In this document: positions 33,883 through 41,297 of the stretch, piece by piece | Position numbering within the stretch: position 1 is the first letter of the stretch | Layout of the letters: each line of letters begins with the position of its first letter | From: Bacteroidales bacterium | GTDB lineage: Bacteria; Bacteroidota; Bacteroidia; Bacteroidales; UBA932 | Assembly: GCA_028686425.1 (NCBI GenBank) | Contig: JAQUBZ010000018.1 | Coordinates: 1 to 45,639 of the forward strand | Reading direction: 5' to 3' | DNA length: 45,639 nt | The notes under the pieces: model-generated | Seen by the model: the letters and a program-made list of their open reading frames with translations, nothing else | Databases searched by the model: none | What the model was told of the DNA's origin: nothing | Translations under genes and position numbers: made by a program

Positions 33883-35253
33883 TTAGAACTGAAAATATAT
33901 AAACGGCAGAAATTCTTTAGATCCGATCCAGACGGTCAATGCGATGAGAATGCAGTAAGATATTATTCTCAGGCAACAGTTGGGATTGTCTAATAAGTTG
34001 AATTGTTGAGGGTAGTATTCGCGCCTTATCTCGAATATAAGCAGCAGAAGAGTCGCTGCAAGGGCTGAGACAAATGATGGAGATAAAGAATATACCACTT
34101 CCGGAGAAGTGACACCGATAAACAAGTTTTCTATCATGCCGATTGCATCATGCAGGGAGGCTGATCTGAAAAATATAAAAGAAAAACAGACAATAAGGTA
34201 TGTTGTAACAATTCTGATTGCGCAATATATCTTATTGTTTTTTAATGAATGTTGCTTCTCAAATTTCTTTCTTCTTTTCTGAAAAATGATAGACAAACTG
34301 ATTGCAATACTGTGTATTACTCCGAATATAAGGTAGTTAATTGTACCTCCGTGCCATACTCCGACAAGAATAAAGATAAAGCCGCTCGCGAGAGCAAGTC
34401 CGTATATTCCCCAATCTCTCAAAATAATGGACAGAGGACTGAATACATAGTCCGTCATCCAGTTTGTGAGAGAGATATGCCACCTTCTCCAAAAAGCAGG
34501 GATATTTTCCGAGAAAAAAGGCCTGTTGAAATTGTCGGCTATTTTGAATCCAAGTAAATTGGCACACCCGACGGCCATAAGAGAGTATCCCAAAAAGTCG
34601 GTGTAGATTTGCACAGGGTAGAGGAGTGCGGTAATCCATGCAGTCCCGACCCCTAACTCTCCGGCATTTGAAAAGGATGGAGAGAGGACAGCCGAGAGAT
34701 TATCGGCAATCACAAGTTTCAGAAACAATCCTGTAATCAGCTTTCTGATACCACTCTCAACCATTAATCGCGAGACCTTTGTCCCCGAATTTAACTGAGG
34801 CAGTAATTCCGATCCTTTTTGGATGGGCCCTGACAAAATGGTAGGAAAAAATGAAACGAACAAGGCGTATTTAGCAAAGTCGCTTTCACTTTTCAGTAAT
34901 GTTTTATTGTAAATATCAAGCATATAACCGATAGATTGGAACATATAGAAAGACATTCCTATCGGCAGGATGACGGCAGGATGGTTTGGTATTATATGAA
35001 AGATAGTTTGAAATTTAAAAAAGAACAAAATCCCGAAATTAAGCACGAGGCAGGAGTAAAGCGCCCACCTCTTTTTGCTTTTAGATTCGGCCGATTCAAT
35101 AAGTTTTGCTGCGAAAAATGTAGTGATGGTCGATAACAAAAGAAAAACTGCATATCCCCCTGCAATATAACAGTAGAAAGCATAACTGATAATAAGCAAC
35201 AGATAAATCCTGATTTTAGACGGATTCAAGTAACTTGATATTGGCATAATCAT
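33883..35253 (-). CDS. MBOAT family membrane-bound O-acyltransferase
   Basis: The 456-residue, multi-pass protein belongs to the AlgI/DltB-type MBOAT family, which moves acyl groups to extracytoplasmic glycans. Visible features are FFKFQTIFHIIP, the conserved SFYMFQSIGYMLDIYN segment, SGPIQKGSELLPQL, RRWHISLTNWMTDYVFSPL, and the catalytic-region His in LVGVWHGGTINYLIFGVIHS. An overlap of 4 bp with the SDR gene (ATGA) makes it the last gene of the acyl-carrier cassette. DltB takes its acyl group from the carrier protein DltC, so here an ACP-bound acyl group is the likely donor (inference). No periplasmic AlgJ/AlgX-like partner is found nearby. Confidence 0.9.
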   Translation of the reverse strand: MIMPISSYLNPSKIRIYLLLIISYAFYCYIAGGYAVFLLLSTITTFFAAKLIESAESKSKKRWALYSCLVLNFGILFFFKFQTIFHIIPNHPAVILPIGMSFYMFQSIGYMLDIYNKTLLKSESDFAKYALFVSFFPTILSGPIQKGSELLPQLNSGTKVSRLMVESGIRKLITGLFLKLVIADNLSAVLSPSFSNAGELGVGTAWITALLYPVQIYTDFLGYSLMAVGCANLLGFKIADNFNRPFFSENIPAFWRRWHISLTNWMTDYVFSPLSIILRDWGIYGLALASGFIFILVGVWHGGTINYLIFGVIHSIAISLSIIFQKRRKKFEKQHSLKNNKIYCAIRIVTTYLIVCFSFIFFRSASLHDAIGMIENLFIGVTSPEVVYSLSPSFVSALAATLLLLIFEIRREYYPQQFNLLDNPNCCLRIISYCILIALTVWIGSKEFLPFIYFQF

Positions 35254-35897
35254 TTCATTTTGATCAGATCAATGACTTTTTGAGCCACTTCCTCAGTAGT
35301 AGTCACTTCTCCCATCATCCGTTCATCAATATCGGCAGTCAGGCCGGTCTTCATAAATGGAGGACATATTGTATCGCAATAGATATTGTACTTGGAATTT
35401 TCTTTCTGCCACGATTTGCACATTGATTGCAGGTATGCCTTGTTGGCAAGATATTCTGAGGCTCCGATGATAGGCTCATCATACAGGGCTTTGGTCAGAA
35501 TAGTGATAATCTGTCCCGATTTCTTGTTTCTGAACAGATTTATTACTTGCCGGGTAATATGCAATACCGGAAATATGTTAATGTAAAAGCTTGTTTTATA
35601 GTCTTCTATGTTACTTTTATGAAAATAGTATTTGATAAATCTGCCGGTATAGGCATTATTAATCAAAAGGTCGAGATTCATTTTGTCAATACTTCTTGTA
35701 AGAGAGTTAAGGTCTTCTGTCTGGTTAAAATCACACTTGATGGCATCTGTATTGCTTGGAAACATGGAGAGAATCTCTTTTGCCGATTTCTCGGAATGGG
35801 CATAAGTGAAAAATACCATATTGTCTTTGTTTGAAGCCAATGCCAATGTGATGGATTTGCCTAAACCTGAAGAACCGCCTGTAATTAATACATTCAT
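35250..35897 (-). CDS. Short-chain dehydrogenase/reductase
   Basis: The 215-residue classical SDR has the cofactor motif TGGSSGLGKS (about 6-15), a central NNAY in place of NNAG, and the catalytic YxxxK as YLANK around 166-170. The position usually held by the catalytic Ser reads Thr (ILTKAL), which may still support hydride transfer. With MaoC-like and ACP neighbours the natural role is a keto/hydroxy-acyl reduction on a carrier-bound chain, as in FabG-type steps; this is inference. It overlaps the MaoC gene by 1 bp and the MBOAT gene by 4 bp. Confidence 0.85.
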   Translation of the reverse strand: MNVLITGGSSGLGKSITLALASNKDNMVFFTYAHSEKSAKEILSMFPSNTDAIKCDFNQTEDLNSLTRSIDKMNLDLLINNAYTGRFIKYYFHKSNIEDYKTSFYINIFPVLHITRQVINLFRNKKSGQIITILTKALYDEPIIGASEYLANKAYLQSMCKSWQKENSKYNIYCDTICPPFMKTGLTADIDERMMGEVTTTEEVAQKVIDLIKMK

Positions 35898-36295
35898 TAT
35901 AATACTCCTATTTGGAAGCAGCCTTTTGCCACTTTTTTGTTTAGTTCATTTCTGAATATGAAGTCAAATGTTACCGCATTGACACTTTCGTGAATACTAT
36001 CGACTTTTGCCTCAAATGTAAGAATGTCTCCCATATAGACAGGGCCACTGAAATTTATCTCCTGAGAGTGAATAATTACGTTTTTGGAAGGAAGGCACTC
36101 TCCGATGAAGTACGATATGAATCCATTCAAAATATTACCATGCATGACTATATCCTTAAATCCCATGCTTGTTGCATAATCTTTGTCCGTATGCAACGGA
36201 TTTCTGTCTTCAAATGTCCGGATAAATCCTTGATAAACACTTGAAGTAACAATAAATTTGCGGGTAAATATTTCACCTGTCGAAAATGGCATCAT
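35897..36295 (-). CDS. MaoC-like (R)-specific hydratase/dehydratase
   Basis: The 132-residue hotdog-fold protein has the MaoC hydratase motif FEDRNPLHTDKDYATSMGF, with Asp 30 and His 35 as the expected catalytic pair, followed by IVMHGNIL. Family members hydrate enoyl-CoA/ACP or dehydrate 3-hydroxyacyl thioesters. It shares 4 bp with the upstream ACP gene and 1 bp with the SDR gene, so the three are translated together. It probably acts on the ACP-bound intermediate of this cassette. Confidence 0.88.
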   Translation of the reverse strand: MMPFSTGEIFTRKFIVTSSVYQGFIRTFEDRNPLHTDKDYATSMGFKDIVMHGNILNGFISYFIGECLPSKNVIIHSQEINFSGPVYMGDILTFEAKVDSIHESVNAVTFDFIFRNELNKKVAKGCFQIGVL

Positions 36296-36546
36296 ATTGC
36301 AGTCTTGCTTTTATTGATAATGGCCTCTATCATTTCTCCTACATTTGACCACGAACGTATCTCCTGAGCAGTAAATTTTAATTTAAAATGCTTCTCTATT
36401 GCAACCACAAGCTGTATGTGAGTCAGAGAATCCCAATCTTCAATGTCGTCAGATGTGGTTTCGGTAGTTAATACAATTGCGTCATTATCAAGTACATCGA
36501 TAAAAATTTCATTTATTTCCTTTAAAATAATTTCTGCATCTGTCAT
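36292..36546 (-). CDS. Acyl carrier protein (second ACP of the cassette)
   Basis: The 84-residue acidic protein is an ACP: the phosphopantetheine site is Ser 40 in EDWDSLTHIQLVVAIEKHF, with helices before and after it as in the family. It differs clearly from the second ACP at 38272-38508, so the pair is not a recent duplication. Its 5' end overlaps the FkbH-like gene by 38 bp; its 3' end overlaps MaoC by 4 bp. It should carry the acyl chain on a 4'-phosphopantetheine arm. No PPTase is encoded in the window. Confidence 0.92.
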   Translation of the reverse strand: MTDAEIILKEINEIFIDVLDNDAIVLTTETTSDDIEDWDSLTHIQLVVAIEKHFKLKFTAQEIRSWSNVGEMIEAIINKSKTAI

Positions 36547-38269
36547 AGTAATTCTGATTTATGTAACATTTTCTATTAATATAATTTTTGGTTTCGAGTG
36601 ACCACAATCCATCTTTTTCGACAAATCCCAACTCCTTGTAATGGTCTTTTACAAGGCCGTTTTTGGCTGTCGGAATATATTTTCCCGTCACAACCTTGTA
36701 TTTGTGGGAGGAGGCATACGCCATAATGGTATTTAATACGAAATTTTCCATTCCGCGCTTGAGCACTCTGCAACTCATAATCCATGTTTCAATATACAAT
36801 TCGTCAGTATTTACGGTTTTGAGAATCACCACGGCTATCAATCCATTATCTCCGTATTTGTCATCAAGAGTGAATGTAAATGGTACATACTCACGCGATT
36901 GACTAATCTTTTCAATATCGGACTCACTGTACCTGATGGTTGTGAGATTGAATTGGTTGGAGCGTTGCGAAAGCTGAGCCACCCTTGGTATATTGTATTG
37001 ATTGAAAGGGGCAACTTGAGATACCATTTCAAGACTTGCAAGATAGTCATCTTCATTTGTAAACTTGTCACGATTTTGAACCCTTTGCGCCTCGACTTGA
37101 TATTGTTTTGTCCTTTCTCCATCTTCCGCCGAATGAGATACTGTTTCAAACAGATTCAGTTCATATAGATATTCGAGATAATCAGAAGGATCTTCGGGAA
37201 GTTCCGGCACACATATTTCCGGTATATTGGCTCTGACAATATTTCTTTCAAACGGATTGTCGTCCAAAAATACCATTGAATCAAATCCAATATTCAGAAT
37301 CCGCTGAATATATCTGATATTGTCCGCCTTATTGTTCCAGTTGGCAACAAATACAGCTATATCTTCCATCCTCAATACCATGTCAGGATGAGATATAAAC
37401 GGCTCTTTTGCAATTTCCTCTGTGTTTTTACTGCAAATGGCGACAATGATGCCTCTTTCTTTCAGCTTTTTAATCCAATGCTGAAACTCGGTGAAGGCCT
37501 TGCCTATTCCGAGATGTCCGATTTGAATCTTTTCAATACCGTCATCACCTATAATTCCACCCCACAGAGTGTTGTCTAAGTCGAGAATAATACATTTTTT
37601 GAGCATTCCCTGTGCGGCGCAAATAATGTCAACCGTACACTTGGCAACAAAAGGGAGGGCTTCAATGCTTATGAGCATATCGGCATTTATATATGTCGAA
37701 GTGGAGAAGAAGGTTTTTTTGCCTAAATTATTCTGGATACTTGAAATATCACCTATATAACACCCCTTTCTTTTGGAAATATTCTCCATCAGCATCATAT
37801 TGAGCCGCCTTAACTGAAATATGAAAGAGGATTCTGTAATTGTTGAGTAATTGCCGAATACGTAATCGTTTATCTCGTTGAAGTTATATATGATGATTTT
37901 GGAAAAGATATTGCTTTGCAGGGTGGATATAAGATTGTCAATATAATCAGCCTGCTTCATAACAAACATACTTCTCTCTTCAACTTTCGTATTATTGTAA
38001 AGTTGAAGCAGTTTGTGTGAAGATATATAGATGAGTGTATAATCGGGATTATATTGATATAGTTCGGAGCCGGGATTTAATATCTGGCTATCTATCTGAT
38101 TATAATCGGATTCCCGAATTTCTATGTTCAGGCCTACTTCATATCCGTACCCTCTGACGGCCTGAGTTAAAAATTGCGTAGCACTATCGCCAAGTATTGA
38201 TAATTTGATTTGTTTGTACTTGCCGAAATCTTTTTTCAGATTCTTTTTTAACTGAAGAAATTCAATCAT
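36509..38269 (-). CDS. FkbH-like HAD-IIIC protein with N-terminal SGNH-like region and C-terminal GNAT-like domain
   Basis: FkbH-type enzymes dephosphorylate 1,3-bisphosphoglycerate-derived glyceryl and load it on an ACP. This 586-residue protein keeps the HAD motifs: DLDNTLWGG with D230/D232, CSKN with Ser 280, and FLDDNPFER with D336/D337. A Cys (C226) stands just before motif I. The N-terminal ~210 residues carry a GDS motif (27-29) like an SGNH fold but no clear catalytic His. The C-terminal ~170 residues look like a GNAT fold (TFTLDDKYGDNGLIAVV, HYKELGFVE). ACP genes flank it on both sides (2-bp gap upstream, 38-bp overlap downstream), which supports ACP loading; glyceryl is family knowledge, not shown here. 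Confidence 0.88.
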   Translation of the reverse strand: MIEFLQLKKNLKKDFGKYKQIKLSILGDSATQFLTQAVRGYGYEVGLNIEIRESDYNQIDSQILNPGSELYQYNPDYTLIYISSHKLLQLYNNTKVEERSMFVMKQADYIDNLISTLQSNIFSKIIIYNFNEINDYVFGNYSTITESSFIFQLRRLNMMLMENISKRKGCYIGDISSIQNNLGKKTFFSTSTYINADMLISIEALPFVAKCTVDIICAAQGMLKKCIILDLDNTLWGGIIGDDGIEKIQIGHLGIGKAFTEFQHWIKKLKERGIIVAICSKNTEEIAKEPFISHPDMVLRMEDIAVFVANWNNKADNIRYIQRILNIGFDSMVFLDDNPFERNIVRANIPEICVPELPEDPSDYLEYLYELNLFETVSHSAEDGERTKQYQVEAQRVQNRDKFTNEDDYLASLEMVSQVAPFNQYNIPRVAQLSQRSNQFNLTTIRYSESDIEKISQSREYVPFTFTLDDKYGDNGLIAVVILKTVNTDELYIETWIMSCRVLKRGMENFVLNTIMAYASSHKYKVVTGKYIPTAKNGLVKDHYKELGFVEKDGLWSLETKNYINRKCYINQNYYDRCRNYFKGNK

Positions 38270-38271
38270 TT

Positions 38272-38508
38272 CTATTGTGACCGTTGTTGTATTATTTCAT
38301 ATACTTCACGAATATTTCCGGCTCCCCTCAAATCTCCACCCAGAAGTCTTACCCCGCATTTTTTTCCAATCATATTGATGATAGACACAGCTGTAAGCGA
38401 ATCCCACCCTTCAATATCTTTAAAGTTAGTGTCTGCTTTGAACTGAGATACGTCTGCATCTTCAAACTGATTTGCAAATTCAACTATAAATTCTTCCAAT
38501 GTCATCAT
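38272..38508 (-). CDS. Acyl carrier protein (first ACP of the cassette)
   Basis: This 78-residue protein has the phosphopantetheine attachment site Ser 37 in EGWDSLTAVSIINMI and the typical helix pattern. The GGDLRGAGNIREVYEII ending is ACP-like. It starts with two consecutive Met codons; either is possible. It overlaps the acyltransferase gene by 4 bp and lies 2 bp before the FkbH-like gene, so it is the most likely acceptor of the FkbH-loaded group. An ACP dedicated to this route, separate from the fatty-acid one, is the simplest reading. Confidence 0.92.
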   Translation of the reverse strand: MMTLEEFIVEFANQFEDADVSQFKADTNFKDIEGWDSLTAVSIINMIGKKCGVRLLGGDLRGAGNIREVYEIIQQRSQ

Positions 38509-39113
38509 TTTACCCTTTCTCCTGTTTTTAGATTAAAAATTACCTTTGCCGGATTACCGGCTACAAGCGAGTATGGCGGGATACTTGTCCTTACCACACT
38601 CCCTGCCGAAATAAAACAATGTGTTCCTATTTTTACTCCGGCGCAAATTATGGAATTTGCCCCGATTAGAACATCATCTTCAATAACTATCGGGTCAGAA
38701 TAAGCCCCTTGTAAATCTATGGGGATGTCTATGGCTTCATAATTGTGATTCAGACCCGAAAGGAGGCAATGCTGTCCGGTAGAAACATAATTTCCGATAA
38801 TAGTCTCCCCGAGAACCACCGTTCCTATTCCTATTCTGCTGTGGTCTCCAATAATTATTTGGCCCATCGCATTGTTTAAAGTCGCATTCTGCTCTACTAT
38901 TGATTTATATCCAATAACAAAAGGATGATATGGGTATAAATCCCTTCTTGCCTTTCGCGAAATGTAGGCTCCCTTTTTCTTTTTGATTAAAAACGGCATA
39001 AGCAGATTTCTCACCCACCATCTCGGTCTTGTACGTGGATGTTCTATCAATTTGTGCACCTTTTCTTTCATATCGGGGTGCGCTTTAAGCCATTTGTATA
39101 TCTTATCAATCAT
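38505..39113 (-). CDS. Hexapeptide-repeat (left-handed beta-helix) acyltransferase
   Basis: The 202-residue protein has a basic N-terminal region (about 1-65) and then hexapeptide repeats: IIIGDHSRIGIGTVVLGETIIGNYVS, and later IVIEDDVLIGANSIICAGVKIG followed by SLVAGNPAKVIF. The loop GLNHNYEAID supplies a candidate catalytic His. Family members (WcaF, NeuD and similar) transfer acetyl or other acyl groups from CoA or ACP to sugars. It overlaps the first ACP gene by 4 bp. It may acylate a sugar nucleotide in the cytoplasm while MBOAT works outside (inference). Confidence 0.87.
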   Translation of the reverse strand: MIDKIYKWLKAHPDMKEKVHKLIEHPRTRPRWWVRNLLMPFLIKKKKGAYISRKARRDLYPYHPFVIGYKSIVEQNATLNNAMGQIIIGDHSRIGIGTVVLGETIIGNYVSTGQHCLLSGLNHNYEAIDIPIDLQGAYSDPIVIEDDVLIGANSIICAGVKIGTHCFISAGSVVRTSIPPYSLVAGNPAKVIFNLKTGERVK

Positions 39114-39127
39114 GGTACAATCTCTAT

Positions 39128-39592
39128 TTAAGCAGGAATAATCTTAAACCTGACTCTCCACCTGCCATCGACATAATCGCTCGAAGTGATAGTAAATGCT
39201 CCTATTTCCGAAGTATTGGAGACGTGGTTGCCGATACATGCGCAAGCATCATAATCACCTATTCTGACTATTCTCAGGGTATCAGATACGTTTTCCGGAA
39301 GTTTTCTCAAATCTACATAACCGGAAGCCTCCTCTTTGGTCATAAATGAAATATTGACAGGCAGATGCATCGCAATCACCTCATTTACCCTCGACTCAAT
39401 ATCTTTAATTTGGATGTCATCGGGAGCGCTTTCAAGCAGATAGTCGCATTTGCACTTTTTCTTCTCAATATGAGCATTCATCGAACGCGGACAACCGAAC
39501 ATACGCACCATCGTCTGATTTAAAATATGTTCCGCAGTATGACAAGGAGGATATTCTTCCTTGTTATGGGCATTTAATACAGGATCTTCCAT
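39128..39592 (-). CDS. AlaX-like stand-alone tRNA-editing domain protein
   Basis: The 154-residue protein resembles the second additional domain of alanyl/threonyl-tRNA synthetases, found free-standing as AlaX. The zinc and catalytic motifs are present: HTAEH (His 18, His 22) and CIGNH (Cys 119, His 123) where AlaX has CxxxH. AlaX removes Ser or Gly wrongly attached to tRNA-Ala. It overlaps the histidine kinase stop by 29 bp and precedes the acyltransferase by 14 bp, an odd setting for a quality-control gene. A different hydrolase use within the acyl cassette cannot be excluded. Confidence 0.82.
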   Translation of the reverse strand: MEDPVLNAHNKEEYPPCHTAEHILNQTMVRMFGCPRSMNAHIEKKKCKCDYLLESAPDDIQIKDIESRVNEVIAMHLPVNISFMTKEEASGYVDLRKLPENVSDTLRIVRIGDYDACACIGNHVSNTSEIGAFTITSSDYVDGRWRVRFKIIPA

Positions 39593-41276
39593 AACAATTA
39601 TTATTTACAAGAGGAATGGAGAAGGAGAATGTGCTCCCTTTTCCCACCTCGGATCTTACTTCAATAGTACCGTTCAGTAGTTGCAAAAGTCCCTTTACAA
39701 TACTTAGGCCAAGGCCTACGCCATCTTTTGAACTTGTATAATTAACTTGGGAGAAGCGCTCAAATATCTGCTTTTGTTTCTCATGAGGGATACCGATTCC
39801 GGTATCTGTCACATAAAAATTAAGAATGTCGTCATATACATTTGCATTAAATTCTATATACCCTTTGGCTGTATATTTCAACGCATTTTTAATTAAGTTA
39901 TAGATACAGGAAGTAACCTTGTCCTTGTCCGAATTAATCATAGTTTCGGCAGGCGTATTGTTGAATCTTAATGACAATCCGCGTTCCTCCGCTTCAAGCC
40001 TGAACACATCGTAGCTGTCGCGCATAAGTTCATTGATGTCAAATTCCGAAATGGAAACAGCCATTTGTTTCGACTCAATCTTGGATATGCAGATAATATC
40101 GTTGATCAGTTCGAGCAGTCTGTGCCCGTTTCTTTCCACTATTGTGATATAACTCAAATTATCACTATCATTTTTCTCCTCAAATTCATTCATCATAATA
40201 TCTGAAAATCCTATAATGGCATTGAGGGGAGTTCTGATTTCATGGCTGATATTGGCAAGAAAGGCGGATTTGAGCTTGTCGTTCTCTTCTGCCTTTTCTC
40301 TGGCTGCAATCAACTCTTTCTGATATGTCTTGGAAAGGGTAATATCGTGCAATGTGCCGATTATTTCGTCAGGCTCTCCGTTATGATTGCGGATAAGCGA
40401 GTATGATGCCTTTATCCATTTGATAGTGTTGTCTTTCGTGAGTATTTCGTATTCTGTGGAGATGAAATCATGGCCGGATACTTCCGATTCTAACAGATTG
40501 TTGACAAGATCAAATGAAAACTCTCTATATTGTGGCAACATGATGGACAATTGATCACTGCTGCTCATTTGAAGACATTCGGCTTGAGAATATCCAAGTA
40601 CGCTCGTAATGGTCGGACTCATATATTTGATTCGTCTTGTAACGATGTCCTGGTAAAAGAAAACATCGGAAGAGCGTTCAACTATCTGCCTGAATTGGGT
40701 TTCACTCTTGATAGCCTTCTCTGTCTCCTTCCTCAACTGATTTTCGAGCTTTTTCTGAATAGAGATATCAATAATTGCCAGACGATAGAAATGGGATTGA
40801 GGATGACTTGTCGCGTCAATTCTGACATAAATATCACTTTTTCTGTGAGAACGCATCCTAAGATCAACTTGGGCGAACATTTCTCCCTTTTGCAAAAGTT
40901 TGAAGAAGTGATAATAATTATCCGTAAATAATGGAGAGATAAAATTTTGAATAGGTACTCCTATGATTTCTTCTTTTAATAAGAGCAGCAATTTGGCAAA
41001 AGTATTATTGGTATTGACAATATTTTGGTCTTTGTCGAGAATAATATGCCCAACAGGAGCATTATCAAATAAATCGGCATATTCGTCAGACTTTCTTTGA
41101 ACTTCAGCCTGAGCTCTTTCAAGCTCTTCATTCTGATATTCAAGTTCAATCTGATGAATAGACAATTCCTCAATAAGTTTCTTTATATCGTTCCCCCACT
41201 GTGAAACATTAACCTTTCCTTTTTTTGAAAGAGTTTCGAGAGCTTTTGATCGTAAATCTGAAAAATCCGAATCCAT
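39564..41276 (-). CDS. PAS-PAS sensor histidine kinase
   Basis: The 570-residue protein has no membrane segment. A coiled coil (about 30-65) leads into a first PAS (65-175: DLFDNAPVGHIILDKDQNIV), a second PAS (about 190-320: DVFFYQDIVTRRIKYMSPTITSVLGY), and a kinase core with His 345 in LANISHEIRTPLNAIIGFS, YNLIKNALKYTA, DTGIGIPHEKQ, and GVGLGLSIVKGL. The PAS domains may bind a small ligand or redox cofactor. It lies 21 bp after the CheB-CheR-PAS gene, a common partner for such kinases. It has no receiver domain and no output regulator adjacent. Confidence 0.9.
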   Translation of the reverse strand: MDSDFSDLRSKALETLSKKGKVNVSQWGNDIKKLIEELSIHQIELEYQNEELERAQAEVQRKSDEYADLFDNAPVGHIILDKDQNIVNTNNTFAKLLLLLKEEIIGVPIQNFISPLFTDNYYHFFKLLQKGEMFAQVDLRMRSHRKSDIYVRIDATSHPQSHFYRLAIIDISIQKKLENQLRKETEKAIKSETQFRQIVERSSDVFFYQDIVTRRIKYMSPTITSVLGYSQAECLQMSSSDQLSIMLPQYREFSFDLVNNLLESEVSGHDFISTEYEILTKDNTIKWIKASYSLIRNHNGEPDEIIGTLHDITLSKTYQKELIAAREKAEENDKLKSAFLANISHEIRTPLNAIIGFSDIMMNEFEEKNDSDNLSYITIVERNGHRLLELINDIICISKIESKQMAVSISEFDINELMRDSYDVFRLEAEERGLSLRFNNTPAETMINSDKDKVTSCIYNLIKNALKYTAKGYIEFNANVYDDILNFYVTDTGIGIPHEKQKQIFERFSQVNYTSSKDGVGLGLSIVKGLLQLLNGTIEVRSEVGKGSTFSFSIPLVNNNCYGRSCIKCP

Positions 41277-41297
41277 AAAGTCATTAATTCATCTGGT

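Noticed and set aside
36509-36546. Frameshift or sequencing error at the FkbH/ACP junction
   Set aside because: Both products end or start outside their conserved cores and neither seems truncated, so an error is not needed to explain the overlap.
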